A stretch of 64,000 nt of DNA from Pseudomonas sp. PDM14 (GCF_014851905.1 NZ_JACVAQ010000002.1:1178001-1242000), one strand, 5' to 3'; counted from the first letter of the stretch, positions 1 to 8,352 are shown. Made by a program: numbers and translations. The notes: generated by a model from the sequence alone, not told the origin.

Positions 1-50
1 AGCAGCTCTTTCAGACGCTTCGTGAAAACCGGGGTTTCAATAAAGATCAT
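1..50 (-). CDS. RelE/HigB-like toxin, 5' end only (runs off window)
   Basis: Reading leftward from an ATG at 50 gives MIFIETPVFTKRLKEL, which resembles the N-terminus of RelE/HigB-type toxins (mRNA interferases of type II toxin-antitoxin pairs). Only the first 16 codons are in the window, so the catalytic part and any antitoxin cannot be seen. It lies 41 bp downstream of the integrase on the same strand. An integrase followed by a toxin-antitoxin pair is a familiar arrangement at the edge of integrated phages, for example PfiTA of Pf4. The family call rests on a short stretch and is an inference. Confidence 0.6.
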   Translation of the reverse strand, partial: MIFIETPVFTKRLKEL

Positions 51-56
51 GTCAAA

Positions 57-86
57 ATAGTACGCCAGTGGCGCACCTCCATTCAA
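57..86 (-). promoter_or_regulatory. Candidate promoter of the toxin gene with operator-like palindrome
   Basis: On the minus strand TTGAAT (81-86) and TACTAT (57-62) are separated by 18 bp. The expected transcription start falls at about position 50, which is the A of the toxin ATG, so the message could be leaderless. The spacer carries CGCCA-c-TGGCG (63-73), an inverted repeat placed where an autorepressor could bind. Purely by eye. Confidence 0.35.
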
Positions 87-91
87 TTGGT

Positions 92-829
92 TTAACTACT
101 GGCAGTGGTCGGGAAGTCAGCCATGGGCCCCAACCTGATTGCGTCATGCAGATGCTCAGGCGCCAAGTGGGCGTAACGCATCGTCATGCTCAGCGAGGCA
201 TGACCCAGGATCTCTTTCAGCGTCACGATGTGCCCACCACCCATGATGAAGTGAGCGGCGAAGGTGTGGCGCAGGATGTGACTAGACTGCCCCTTGGGTG
301 GCTTGATCGAGGTTTCGAGCAGAACCTTGCGGAACACGCCAATGCAGTTAGTGAACGGCCCATGCTCGCTCCAGTGCTTATGGATCGAATCCACCAGGGA
401 CTGAGTAACCGGAATCGCCCTCACCCGCTTCGACTTTGTATTGGCGAAGGTTATAACCCCTGAGCCGATCCTTTCCGGGGTCAAAGCCTGGGCCTCTCCC
501 CACCTCGCCCCTGTCGATAAACAGATCACCGCGACCATGTAACTGTGCGGTGCGGTATCTCGAGTACGCAGATCCTCCAGCAGCGCAGCTATCTGCGGTT
601 TGGTCAGGTAGGTCAGCTCACGCTCCTGTAGCCGAATCGGCTTGATACGGGTGAACGGGCACGGATAGTCGATCACGTCGAGCTTGTGCAGTTCGTTATA
701 GACGGACTTCAAATAACCAAGCCGGTTGTTAGCGGCTTTTCCTGTCACGCCCAGGGCAAGCCATCGAGCCCGAACCATAGCGGTCGCAGCACCATCAACC
801 TTGATGGCAACAGGGTCCCGTGATCGCAC
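92..829 (-). pseudogene. P2-type tyrosine recombinase (phage integrase), N-terminally truncated
   Basis: The 245 residues carry the tyrosine recombinase catalytic set: Arg109 in STGARWGEA, HILRH (His184, Arg187), LGHAS (His210) and the presumed nucleophile Tyr219 in RYAHL. The wording of these motifs is very close to phage P2 integrase, which is about 337 residues. The protein begins part-way through the core-binding domain at RDPVAIKV, so roughly 90 N-terminal residues are missing. The only start is a GTG at 829, and an in-frame TAG lies three codons upstream (836-838). It may be an inactive remnant; the catalytic domain itself is intact. The toxin gene follows on the same strand, and AT-rich DNA with repeats lies upstream. 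Confidence 0.75.
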
Positions 830-938
830 CCTCGCCTACGCGAAAGCCTTGCGGCTTCGCCCCCGCGCCAATGGTCCAACCGCATTTTCATCTGAAACTC
901 TTCCAGGGGTTCTTGCTCGCTTTTATCAAAGAAAAAGG

Positions 939-997
939 GTCATTAAGACTCAAAACTAAGTCATAAAGACACCATAGAAAAAGAGTCATTAAAACAC
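939..997. repeat. Three iteron-like direct repeats in AT-rich DNA
   Basis: The 13-mers GTCATTAAGACTC (939-951), GTCATAAAGACAC (960-972) and GTCATTAAAACAC (985-997) follow the consensus GTCATWAARACWC, with starts 21 and 25 bp apart (about two helical turns). A longer match GAAAAAGRGTCATTAARAC precedes copies 1 and 3. The surrounding 265 bp between integrase and the next gene (830-1094) is much richer in A+T than the rest of the window and holds no gene I can support. Such arrays serve as repressor or excisionase operators, integrase arm sites or replication iterons; which applies here is not known. Confidence 0.6.
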
Positions 998-1094
998 TAA
1001 ATATTTTAACTAATTGATTTTTATCGGTTAATTACTTGGCACAAAATCTGAAAAAGGTAGATCCGCCTTCAATCGAAACCATAAAGGATCAACC

Positions 1095-1448
1095 ATGAAA
1101 ACCGCTCCATGCCTTGCACTGTGCCTCGGTCTGTCTCTGCCGCTGTTCGCCGCGGCGGACCAGGTGATTCGCGAAGTTCCCGATACCACCGCCGGCAAAG
1201 GCGTCGGCACGCTCAGCGGCCTGATGCTGGGTGCGGCTGCCGGCGGCCCGGCCGGTGCCATCGTCGGGGCGGGTGCCGGCTTCTTTCTCGGTGGCGCCAC
1301 GCAACAGGGTGCCGGCCTCAGCGAGCGTGCCTACGAGGTGGAAAGCGAGGCCGGTGAACGCCACACCGTGCGCTCGCCCAACGCCAGCTTCGCTCCGGGG
1401 CAGACCGTGACCCGCAGCGGTTCGCGCATCCACCGTTCGTACCGCTAA
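1095..1448 (+). CDS. Secreted glycine-zipper protein
   Basis: 117 residues. A signal peptide (about 1-21, ending LFAAA) is followed by a Gly/Ala-rich hydrophobic hairpin at about 38-70 with repeated GAxxGG spacing, the glycine-zipper pattern of SlyB/Rcp-like envelope proteins, then a charged C-terminus. It has no lipobox Cys, so it is probably periplasmic or outer-membrane associated rather than a lipoprotein. The start is supported by AAGGA 8 bp upstream. The SDR gene follows after 13 bp and is probably co-transcribed. Exact role unknown. Confidence 0.75.
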   Translation: MKTAPCLALCLGLSLPLFAAADQVIREVPDTTAGKGVGTLSGLMLGAAAGGPAGAIVGAGAGFFLGGATQQGAGLSERAYEVESEAGERHTVRSPNASFAPGQTVTRSGSRIHRSYR

Positions 1449-1461
1449 CAGGAGTCGCATC

Positions 1462-2208
1462 ATGCTCAATGAACAGTTCAACGACCGTATCGCCGTGGTC
1501 ACCGGCGCCAGTTCAGGCATCGGCCTGGCGTTGACCGAGGGCCTGCTGCAACGCGGTACCCAGGTGCTGGCCATGGCTCGCCGTGAGGGCGGCCTGGCGG
1601 ATCTGCACGCACGCTTCGGCGACCGCCTGCACTGGCTGGCCGGTGACGTCAGCCAGCAGGCAGACCTCGAGCGCCTGGCACAACGGGCGCGCGCCCTCGG
1701 GCCCATCGACTTTCTGGTGCCGAATGCCGGTATCGCCCAGCTCGCCGATGGCCTCGACAGCCACGCGTTCGACCGTCAGTGGGCGGTGAATGGCGCCGGC
1801 GCACTGAATACCCTGGCGGTATTGCGCGAGCAGCTGGCCAAGCCGGCGTCGGTGGTGTTCATCGCCACATTTCTCTCGCAGGTGACCTTCCCCGGGCTCG
1901 CCGCCTACATCGCCTCGAAGACGGCGCTGAAGGCACAGGCGCGCACGCTGGCGGTGGAGCTGGCCACCCAGGGCATTCGCATCAACCTGGTATCGCCCGG
2001 CCCGACCGCCACGCCGATCTGGGGCTCACTAGGGCTGGACGACACGCAGCTCGCCAGCGTCGCCGGCAGCGTCAACCAGCGCCTGCTCAGTGGCCAGTTC
2101 CTCGAACCCGGCGCCGTCGCCGACGCCATCCTGTTCCTGCTCTCGGATGCCGCGCGCGGCCTCTATGGCCAGGATCTGGTGGTGGACAACGGCTATACCC
2201 TGCGTTGA
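1462..2208 (+). CDS. SDR family oxidoreductase
   Basis: 248 residues, the usual length of a classical short-chain dehydrogenase. It shows the Rossmann motif TGASSGIG near residue 15, NAG near 90, and YIASK as the catalytic Tyr-x3-Lys, with the usual PG after strand 6. It should reduce or oxidise a carbonyl/alcohol pair with NAD(P)H in the cytoplasm; the substrate cannot be read from sequence. An AGGAG lies 7 bp before the ATG. It is the second gene of a pair with the glycine-zipper protein, and a strong terminator follows. Confidence 0.88.
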   Translation: MLNEQFNDRIAVVTGASSGIGLALTEGLLQRGTQVLAMARREGGLADLHARFGDRLHWLAGDVSQQADLERLAQRARALGPIDFLVPNAGIAQLADGLDSHAFDRQWAVNGAGALNTLAVLREQLAKPASVVFIATFLSQVTFPGLAAYIASKTALKAQARTLAVELATQGIRINLVSPGPTATPIWGSLGLDDTQLASVAGSVNQRLLSGQFLEPGAVADAILFLLSDAARGLYGQDLVVDNGYTLR

Positions 2209-2246
2209 TGCGCCCACCGCGCGACTGAAAAAGCTCCCTTGGTAAC

Positions 2247-2281
2247 CAGGGCCCAAGCTGTGTTGCGGGCCCTGTTTTTTT
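2247..2281 (+). terminator. Rho-independent terminator after the SDR gene
   Basis: CAGGGCCC (2247-2254) pairs perfectly with GGGCCCTG (2267-2274) across a 12-nt loop and is followed by seven T residues. It ends the 1095-2208 pair and separates it from the convergent PepSY gene. Confidence 0.9.
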
Positions 2282-2296
2282 ATACCTGCAGAATGC

Positions 2297-3814
2297 TCAG
2301 CGCGACTGGCGCAGCACACGCGCAGCACTCGCCAGGTTTGCCGTCCGCTGGCGCCGCAAGCGCCGCCAGCCGAGGACCACGCCGGTCAGGCTGATCGCCA
2401 GGCCGCCGAGGCTGAAGGCGATGATCAGCACCTCGCGCAGCAACGGCCGCTCCAGCAGCGGTTGCCAATCCCAACTGTGCAGCAGGTTGAACAGCCAGCG
2501 TCCGCTGCGGCCACTGGCATCCAGCTGCAGCACCACCGCGCCGCTGCGTGGGTCGAGGTACAGCCAAGTCTGCGCCGGGTCGTCGAAACGCACCTGCAGC
2601 ACCGGCAGCGGACGTGTTTGGTTGCCGTACATGCTCTGCGCTTCCCGTGCGTAGTAGTAACTGTCGTAACGCTGCAACACCGCGACCTGCTGCTTCCCCT
2701 CGGGTTGCATCGCCCGAGCGGCGTTTCGCAGCAACTCGTCGGGCAGCTGCTGCAGTGGTAGGCCGCCCTCCTCCTCCAGGGCCAGTACGCGGCTGCGACC
2801 GGCGCCATCGCGCGCGGTGAGGTAGGCCGTGCCGGCCAGCATCCGCCATTCCAGCTCGCGCGCCTGCACACCGCTCTGCTGCATGCGCTGCAGGACGTCG
2901 GCAGGTGCCAGCGTCAGGCGTTCGGCGCTCAACGCACCGCCTTGGTAGGCGGCGAGCGACAAGGTCGACTGATTCTCGAACAGGTGCCAGGGGCGCATCG
3001 ACATCAGGCCGCTGAAGATCCAGGCGATCAGCACCAGGCCGAACAGCATGCCGCCGACGTGATGCCAGCGGGCGAAGCCGCTGTACGGCGTGCGCGCGCC
3101 GTTGCGGTAGGGCCGCGAGAAGCGCCAGCGCAGCACGCCGACCACCTGGCCGAGCAGCGCCATGGCGGTGGCCGCGAGCGACAGGTAGATGACGATGTCG
3201 GTCCACCAGTTGCTGTCGCGAAAGGCATACAGCCAGTGCAACCAGGCGCCGAGCCAGTTCCACGCGCGCTCGTTCCAGGTCGCGTCGCGCACCACCGCAC
3301 CGCTGCGGCTGGAGATGTACAGCAGGCGCTGCTCGGCATCGTCGAGCTGCACCACGTGCAACGGCCGATCGCCATCCAGGGCGCGCGAACGACTCCAGGT
3401 GTCTTCCTCTACCTGCTCGCGGTAGTGCGCGGCAACGCTGCCATCGAATTGCCGCGCGCTGGCCAGCGCCTGTTCGGCGTCGACCCGTTCGATGCGCCCG
3501 CCGCTGCGCGCATCCACTGCCACGCTGCGGCCATCGGCATAGCCGAGCAGGTAGCGCGGCGTGCCCGCCGCCGAGGTCAGGCGCAGGGTCGCGGGCGGCT
3601 GCTCGACGCCGCTGGCGCGCAGGGCATCGGCAGCGCTGATGCAGCAGGTGCGCGGGTCGAGCACCGGCAGCCGCGCCAGGTGCTCGGCCGGGGTCAGCTT
3701 GGGGTAGCCGACGTACAGCATGACCACCCCGGAGACGAACCACAGCGCCATGAAAAGGCAGAGGACGATGCCCAGCCAGCGGTGCCAGAGGTACAGATGG
3801 CGCTTGATCTTCAT
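2297..3814 (-). CDS. PepSY-associated TM helix protein (metal-uptake accessory, possible reductase)
   Basis: 505 residues with four likely membrane segments: about 10-35 (preceded by HRWLG), about 190-215, about 238-262 (preceded by RWHHVGG) and about 460-485. Large periplasmic PepSY-type regions lie between. The paired His residues next to the helices are typical of the PepSY_TM family, whose members are often encoded beside TonB receptors and are proposed to reduce ferric siderophores or bind metal. It starts 3 bp after the TonB receptor stop, so the two are certainly one transcript. The metal specificity is not visible. Confidence 0.87.
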   Translation of the reverse strand: MKIKRHLYLWHRWLGIVLCLFMALWFVSGVVMLYVGYPKLTPAEHLARLPVLDPRTCCISAADALRASGVEQPPATLRLTSAAGTPRYLLGYADGRSVAVDARSGGRIERVDAEQALASARQFDGSVAAHYREQVEEDTWSRSRALDGDRPLHVVQLDDAEQRLLYISSRSGAVVRDATWNERAWNWLGAWLHWLYAFRDSNWWTDIVIYLSLAATAMALLGQVVGVLRWRFSRPYRNGARTPYSGFARWHHVGGMLFGLVLIAWIFSGLMSMRPWHLFENQSTLSLAAYQGGALSAERLTLAPADVLQRMQQSGVQARELEWRMLAGTAYLTARDGAGRSRVLALEEEGGLPLQQLPDELLRNAARAMQPEGKQQVAVLQRYDSYYYAREAQSMYGNQTRPLPVLQVRFDDPAQTWLYLDPRSGAVVLQLDASGRSGRWLFNLLHSWDWQPLLERPLLREVLIIAFSLGGLAISLTGVVLGWRRLRRQRTANLASAARVLRQSR

Positions 3815-3817
3815 GGC

Positions 3818-5962
3818 CTAGAACCGCGTGTCCAGGGCGACTTCGAAGGTGCGTGGCGCGCCCATGTAGTACTGCGTGCCGTAGGCCTGCTTGGCGTACA
3901 CCTCGTCGGTGAGGTTGCGCACCCGTGCGGTGACGGCGGTGTGCTCGTCGATCCGGTAGCGGGCGAAAGCACCGTACAGGGTGTAGGCCGGCGCCTTGAC
4001 CGTGTTGGCGTTGTCGGCGAACACCGAGTCGACGTAACGCGCATCCACACCCGCCGCCCAGGCCGAGGTGATCTCGTAGGTCAGCCAGAGGTTGGCGACG
4101 TTGTCCGGCACGTTGATCGGCGTGTTGCCCTTGCGCGACACCGACACGCCACCTGCGGCCTCGTTGAACTCGTCATACTCGGCGTCCACGTAGGCGTAGT
4201 TGGCTTCGGCCAGCAGCTGCGGGGTGATCTGCAGCTTGCCCGCCAGCTCGATGCCGCGCGAGGTCTGCTGCCCCGCCTGCACGGTCAGGTTGGGGTTGCT
4301 CGAATCGCGCACGGCAAAGTCGCGGCGCACGATCTGGTACAGCGCCACGGTGGCCGAGCCACGGCCGTCGAGGAAGTCGAACTTGCTGCCCGCCTCCCAC
4401 TGCTCGCCCTTGGACAGGTCGAACAGGCCGACGTTGGAGTAGGTCGCCGAGGCCAGCGAACCCGCGGGCAGGTCCGCCGAGGTGCTGTATTGCAGGTAGA
4501 GGTTGGCCGCTGGCGTGAGCTCATAGACCACGCCGAGGCGGCCACTGAGCGGCTCCCAGGTGCGCTCGAAATAGGCCGGGCTGGTGGCGGAGACCGTGCC
4601 GTAGTTGGTCACCTCCATGTTCAGATGGTCATAGCGCAAGCCGCTGAGCAGCGACAGGCGCTCGCTGAGCATCAGGCGGTTTTCCAGGAACACCGCCGCG
4701 GTGGTGATCTCGTGGCGGCGCTGCTTGCGCAGGCCTGCGTTGACGCCAGGAATGTCGTAGAAACTACCCGGATCGAAGTGATCCGGGTCCACACTGTCGC
4801 TCCAGCTGCTGCCGGTTGGGTGCAGCGTCTGGCGCATGCGCGAGTAGTCGACGCCCAGCGACCATTGGTTGCCGAGGCCGAACAACTGGTTGTCATGGCG
4901 CAGTTCCAGGCGATTGCCGAGTACGTTCTGGTCGTGGCGCTGCAGGTAGGCGCCGGAGCGGGCAACGTCGCCGGCAGCGTTGTAGCTGTAGGTCTCGATG
5001 TTGCGATAGTCGCGCTGGGCGTTGTAGTGGTAGAGCGTGTTCTGCAGGCTGCTGGCCTCACCGAGGTGGTAATCGGTGATCGAGCGTACCCAGCGCACGC
5101 GCTGCTCGTAGCGGCCATCGCCGGCGTTGTAGTTCTCGAAGCGGCGGCTCTTGTCGATCTTCATCGTGTCGCGGCCCGGAAGGACCGGCGTGCCCCAGTA
5201 CGGGCTGTCTTCCTGGTCCTCCAGGTACTCGATGGCCAGCGTATGGCTCAGGTCCGGCGTCAGGTCGCTGAGCAGGGAAAAAGCGAAGCTGCTGGTCTCG
5301 CGCTGATTACGGTCGATGTAGCCATTGCCGTTGCCACGACTGAAATCCAGGCGCGCGAAGTGGCGCGCGTCGGCCTCGTCACCGAGCGCCTGATTGAGGC
5401 CGAATGATACGTCCGACTCATCGAAGCTACCGTAGCGCAAACGACCTTCGACCAGGTTCTCGCGGCTGGCGAGCTTGGAGAGGTAGTTGATCGAGCCGCC
5501 CACGGCGCCGGCGCCATAGAGGAAGGTCGACGGCCCGCCGATCAGCTCGACGCGGTCGATCATCCAGGCGTCCACCGGACGGGTCGCGCTGCTGTAGCCG
5601 AGATTGATGCCGTTGTAGAGCTGGGTGATCTGGTTCTGGGTGAAGCCGCGGTAGGAGACGAAGCCGCCGTAGCCGGGGTTGGCCGAGGCATTCACCCCGG
5701 TCATGCCGTTGATCACGTCCTGGGTGTCCGTAGCCCCGCGCGCCTCGATCACGCTGCGGTCGGCGACGCTCACCGAGGCCGGGGTTTCGCGGGCGGTAAG
5801 GCCCAGGCGCGAGCCGGTCTTGATCGGCTGGTCGAGCACCAGGCCCGAGGGTTGTTCCTTGATTGCGCTGACGGTGCTGCCAGGCAGTTGCAGCGCGTGG
5901 TCGGCCCACGCGGTGTTGCAAGCGCTGAACAGCAGCGCCAGGCAGGCATATTTCTGGGTCAT
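3818..5962 (-). CDS. TonB-dependent siderophore-type outer-membrane receptor
   Basis: About 714 residues. I place the start at the ATG at 5962 because it gives a clear signal peptide (MTQKYACLALLFSA through AWA); an ATG at 6031 would add 23 residues with no signal-like character. The plug domain spans roughly residues 50-165 (TPASVSVADRSVIEARGA, then NGMTGVNAS and SYRGFTQNQ), followed by a 22-strand-type barrel ending in the aromatic terminus VALDTRF. It imports a ligand across the outer membrane using TonB energy. It sits between DUF2946 (75 bp upstream) and the PepSY protein (3 bp downstream). No convincing Fur box is visible upstream, so the ligand may not be an iron siderophore. Confidence 0.9.
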   Translation of the reverse strand: MTQKYACLALLFSACNTAWADHALQLPGSTVSAIKEQPSGLVLDQPIKTGSRLGLTARETPASVSVADRSVIEARGATDTQDVINGMTGVNASANPGYGGFVSYRGFTQNQITQLYNGINLGYSSATRPVDAWMIDRVELIGGPSTFLYGAGAVGGSINYLSKLASRENLVEGRLRYGSFDESDVSFGLNQALGDEADARHFARLDFSRGNGNGYIDRNQRETSSFAFSLLSDLTPDLSHTLAIEYLEDQEDSPYWGTPVLPGRDTMKIDKSRRFENYNAGDGRYEQRVRWVRSITDYHLGEASSLQNTLYHYNAQRDYRNIETYSYNAAGDVARSGAYLQRHDQNVLGNRLELRHDNQLFGLGNQWSLGVDYSRMRQTLHPTGSSWSDSVDPDHFDPGSFYDIPGVNAGLRKQRRHEITTAAVFLENRLMLSERLSLLSGLRYDHLNMEVTNYGTVSATSPAYFERTWEPLSGRLGVVYELTPAANLYLQYSTSADLPAGSLASATYSNVGLFDLSKGEQWEAGSKFDFLDGRGSATVALYQIVRRDFAVRDSSNPNLTVQAGQQTSRGIELAGKLQITPQLLAEANYAYVDAEYDEFNEAAGGVSVSRKGNTPINVPDNVANLWLTYEITSAWAAGVDARYVDSVFADNANTVKAPAYTLYGAFARYRIDEHTAVTARVRNLTDEVYAKQAYGTQYYMGAPRTFEVALDTRF

Positions 5963-6037
5963 GCAGCATATCCATGCAGGGAAAATGACTCGCCCGAGCG
6001 ACCGCGGTAGCGGCCTGGGCGGTGGCGTCATGCAGGG

Positions 6038-6418
6038 TTATGCGAGAGGCGAAGCGCGGGGATTTAGCGAGGGCCAGAGGTAGCGCGGCGGCGCTTGTGC
6101 CCCGTTCGACTGCTCGTTCGGCAGCGCGGCGAGCGGCGCCTGGAAATCCACGCCCCAGTTGGCGGAGTTGAGCGCCAGGGCCATGCCGAAGGAAGAACAC
6201 AGCGGGCAGGAATAGTCGGCCATGGCATGACCGGTTTCGTCACCGCCCAGCTCGACACCGGAACCGTGGGCGCTTTCCGAACAGAAGCCGCCGTCCAGGC
6301 CGCTGAGGCTGAGGCCGCTCATCTGGCCGTGGTGTACGCCGCAGACGAACAGGCTGAAGAGCACGCTGACGAATAGCATCAGGGCGATCAGCGAGCGGTC
6401 TGGGCGGGCAATTTTCAT
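6038..6418 (-). CDS. DUF2946 family small membrane/periplasmic protein
   Basis: 126 residues from the ATG at 6418. An N-terminal hydrophobic helix (about 8-28) leads into a His-rich stretch (HHGQM) and a YSCPLCSSFG motif near residue 70. That CxxC-type motif with nearby His is the mark of DUF2946 proteins, which recur beside copper- or heme-related TonB receptors and may handle a metal at the inner membrane. It is the first gene of the three-gene operon with the TonB receptor and PepSY protein. Function is inferred from context only. Confidence 0.75.
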   Translation of the reverse strand: MKIARPDRSLIALMLFVSVLFSLFVCGVHHGQMSGLSLSGLDGGFCSESAHGSGVELGGDETGHAMADYSCPLCSSFGMALALNSANWGVDFQAPLAALPNEQSNGAQAPPRYLWPSLNPRASPLA

Positions 6419-6714
6419 GGCGGCGACTCTAGCATTGCGGTCCGGCAGTACAGAAGCGGCGCGGCAAAGACGTTTTGCCGCACCCTGCCCCGTAACCCCG
6501 TATGGATTGCCGAGCCGGCAGGCCACGCGGGACGACGCTGAAGATCATTCAAGACCAGCGCGGTGCATCTGGCAACGCCTGGCGCGCGCCGCCGACACGC
6601 ACCCGCAACCTGGCTGAAAACTGTAACAGGCACCGAGAAAAGCTGAACCGGCGACGACGCGACGGGCTCCAAACTGCAACGAGCCATCGGCTCCCGGCAA
6701 GCGAGGATGCAGCC

Positions 6715-6942
6715 ATGTCTACCTGGGCCATCGCCTTCAGTCGTGACAACAGCACCAACAAGATCGAAATCGACAGCGCGACCAAGCCAACCATGGAGAA
6801 GGCCGTCGCACAGGTTATGAAGTGGGCCGAAGCCAACGTCGAACCCGAGCACCATGAAGATACGCAGATCGATTCGCGCGAGCGGGCGACCCTGCTGCTC
6901 AAGCGCTACGGCATCACCATCACCGGTATCGCCCAGGTGTAA
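6715..6942 (+). CDS. Conserved small protein, unknown function
   Basis: 75 residues, starting at ATG 6715 behind GAGG. No signal peptide or membrane segment; the sequence is mixed alpha/charged and includes SRERATLLLKRYGITITG. I do not recognise a characterised family. It is divergent from the DUF2946 operon, and a second small gene follows after 29 bp, so the two probably form a unit. Confidence 0.65.
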   Translation: MSTWAIAFSRDNSTNKIEIDSATKPTMEKAVAQVMKWAEANVEPEHHEDTQIDSRERATLLLKRYGITITGIAQV

Positions 6943-6971
6943 CCCACCGGGCACCAGAGAGCGGAGGACAC

Positions 6972-7169
6972 ATGCAGAAGTTGGGAGAAGTGGTGTTCAC
7001 CAAAGGCCGGTTCACGGTCGTCGAACGCATCGAAAACCATGCCGATGGCACCCTGGAGGTCGTCGGTCATTCGGTGCACGGGCCAGGCGCCGATTCGAGT
7101 TGGCTGTGCACATTGAACGCGGCAGTGGCCCAGGCCGAGAAGCTGGCGGCCGAAGACACGTCCGCCTGA
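6972..7169 (+). CDS. Small hypothetical protein
   Basis: 65 residues, with a strong GGAGGA ribosome site 6 bp before the ATG. The sequence is soluble and shows no motif I recognise. It follows the 75-residue gene at 6715 and is closed by a GC-rich hairpin just after its stop, which supports a two-gene unit of unknown role. Confidence 0.6.
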   Translation: MQKLGEVVFTKGRFTVVERIENHADGTLEVVGHSVHGPGADSSWLCTLNAAVAQAEKLAAEDTSA

Positions 7170-7173
7170 TGTA

Positions 7174-7203
7174 GAGGCCGCCGACTGGGCGGCCTCGTCT
7201 TCC
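7174..7203 (+). terminator. Hairpin after the small-protein pair
   Basis: GAGGCCGCC (7174-7182) pairs perfectly with GGCGGCCTC (7188-7196) over a 5-nt loop and is followed by a weak T-rich tract (GTCTTCCT). It probably acts as a terminator. Confidence 0.6.
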
Positions 7204-7253
7204 TGCTATCCGTTGCGTTTGCAGCGGCTTTCCTTGGTAGCCACGCCGCGGGC

Positions 7254-7445
7254 TCAGGCCATCACGTCGACCGAGTTGCCCAGGTTGGGCGGGTTGCTGG
7301 CCGGATTGGGAATCGCCTGGATCGCGCCGATGGCGGTTTGCGACTGCATCTCCAACGCCTTCTGCAACATGATGACGGAGATGGTCGCGTTGGTCTGCGC
7401 GGCGTTGGCCGTGGATACGGCGCTGGCAATGCCTGATAACTCCAT
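7254..7445 (-). CDS. YjfB-like putative motility protein
   Basis: 63 residues from ATG 7445, which has GGAGGT upstream. The sequence (STANAAQTNATISVIMLQKA, then a C-terminal NPASNPPNLGNSVD tail) matches the layout of the YjfB putative motility family (PF14070): a short amphipathic helix, a Met-Leu-Lys segment and a terminal Leu-Gly-x-x-Val/Ile-Asp. No flagellar genes are nearby, so the motility label is by family name only. It is a single gene. Confidence 0.65.
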   Translation of the reverse strand: MELSGIASAVSTANAAQTNATISVIMLQKALEMQSQTAIGAIQAIPNPASNPPNLGNSVDVMA

Positions 7446-7946
7446 GCTCACCTCCACGAAAAAACAGGGCTGATGGAGGGTCGACTGGGCCGCGCTAACC
7501 GAAGTTCCCAGCCCCGGACCGGCGTGCCCTCGAGCGCAGCCGGTTTCACGCCAATCCGCCGCCTTCGCCATCCGCTGTCAACGCGACCGCGTGCAACGCT
7601 GCAGCCAGCGAGCCAAGGGTGTCGCCAGCCTGCCCGCCGCCACGCGCCAGCCACCTGCTAACACTGCAACCGACCGCTGGTCGCCGCACCTCGGCGAGGT
7701 GCACGAAGGTAGCGGTTCCGTTGCAATTTTTAACTCGCCTGCGCGGCGCCCTTCATGTTATTTGTCCCTGCCACCGCCCAACCTGGTTTGCCAGGGTGTA
7801 ACGCAGCGACTTCGCCAGAAAACTGCGGCACGGGTCAGGTCATTTGCTTGAACTGTCCTGCGTCTCAGCGCAGATGCCGGACAGGTATTAGGGGATGGGT
7901 CGACCACCAGTCGGCCCACGTCAGAACAAGCCAACCGGGGATCGAC
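7446..7946. other. 501-bp stretch without a supported gene
   Basis: Open frames here are GC-skew shadows rich in Arg, Ala and Pro without ribosome sites. The last part presumably carries the promoter of the lipoprotein at 7947 and the first part that of the YjfB-like gene, but no clear sigma-70 pair stands out. No hairpin terminator, repeat or RNA gene was recognised. Confidence 0.5.
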
Positions 7947-8234
7947 ATGAAAAGGCTTGTGCTGCTGGCCATCGTGCTGGCGCTTGCCGGCTGTTCCGCA
8001 ACTGCCAAAACCTATGAGAAGAAAGGCCGCAAAGGCTTGCACATCAATTGCTCCGGGCTCACCTCGAGCTGGGAACAGTGCGAGCAACGGGCACGCGATG
8101 CCTGCGGCACCAAGGGCTACAAGGTCATGGCCAAGGCGGGCGGCGAGACCGGTGAGGATGACCCGGCAGACTTCGTATTCGGCCTCAACCCTGCAGGCTT
8201 CTCCAGCCGCAGCATGATCGTGCTGTGCAAATAG
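7947..8234 (+). CDS. Small lipoprotein, unknown function
   Basis: 95 residues. The start at ATG 7947, behind GGGGATC, gives a lipoprotein signal peptide ending in LALAGC, so the mature protein is lipid-anchored at the Cys near residue 16. The mature part contains four further Cys (INCS, EQCEQ, DACG, VLCK), suggesting two periplasmic disulfides. No family recognised. Single gene, convergent with the response regulator. Confidence 0.75.
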   Translation: MKRLVLLAIVLALAGCSATAKTYEKKGRKGLHINCSGLTSSWEQCEQRARDACGTKGYKVMAKAGGETGEDDPADFVFGLNPAGFSSRSMIVLCK

Positions 8235-8352
8235 CGCAGTACTGCTGGATTATTCAGATGCGGCGACAGGGCGTGTAACGAGGAATAGTCGAAAAAGACC
8301 CTGCCCCATCAAACGACTCATCACAGCCGCTGTTGCGCAGAACAGTGGACGC

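Noticed and set aside
2942..5407. Open frame of 821 codons on the plus strand
   Set aside because: It lies antisense to the TonB receptor and PepSY genes, has no ribosome site or domain and is rich in Val, Gln and Arg as expected from the mirror of GC-rich codons.
6031..6031. ATG at 6031 as start of the TonB receptor
   Set aside because: It would add 23 residues that do not form a signal peptide and has no ribosome site; the ATG at 5962 begins a good signal peptide.
6419..6714. Fur box upstream of the TonB operon
   Set aside because: No stretch resembling GATAATGATAATCATTATC, even with several mismatches, was found by eye.
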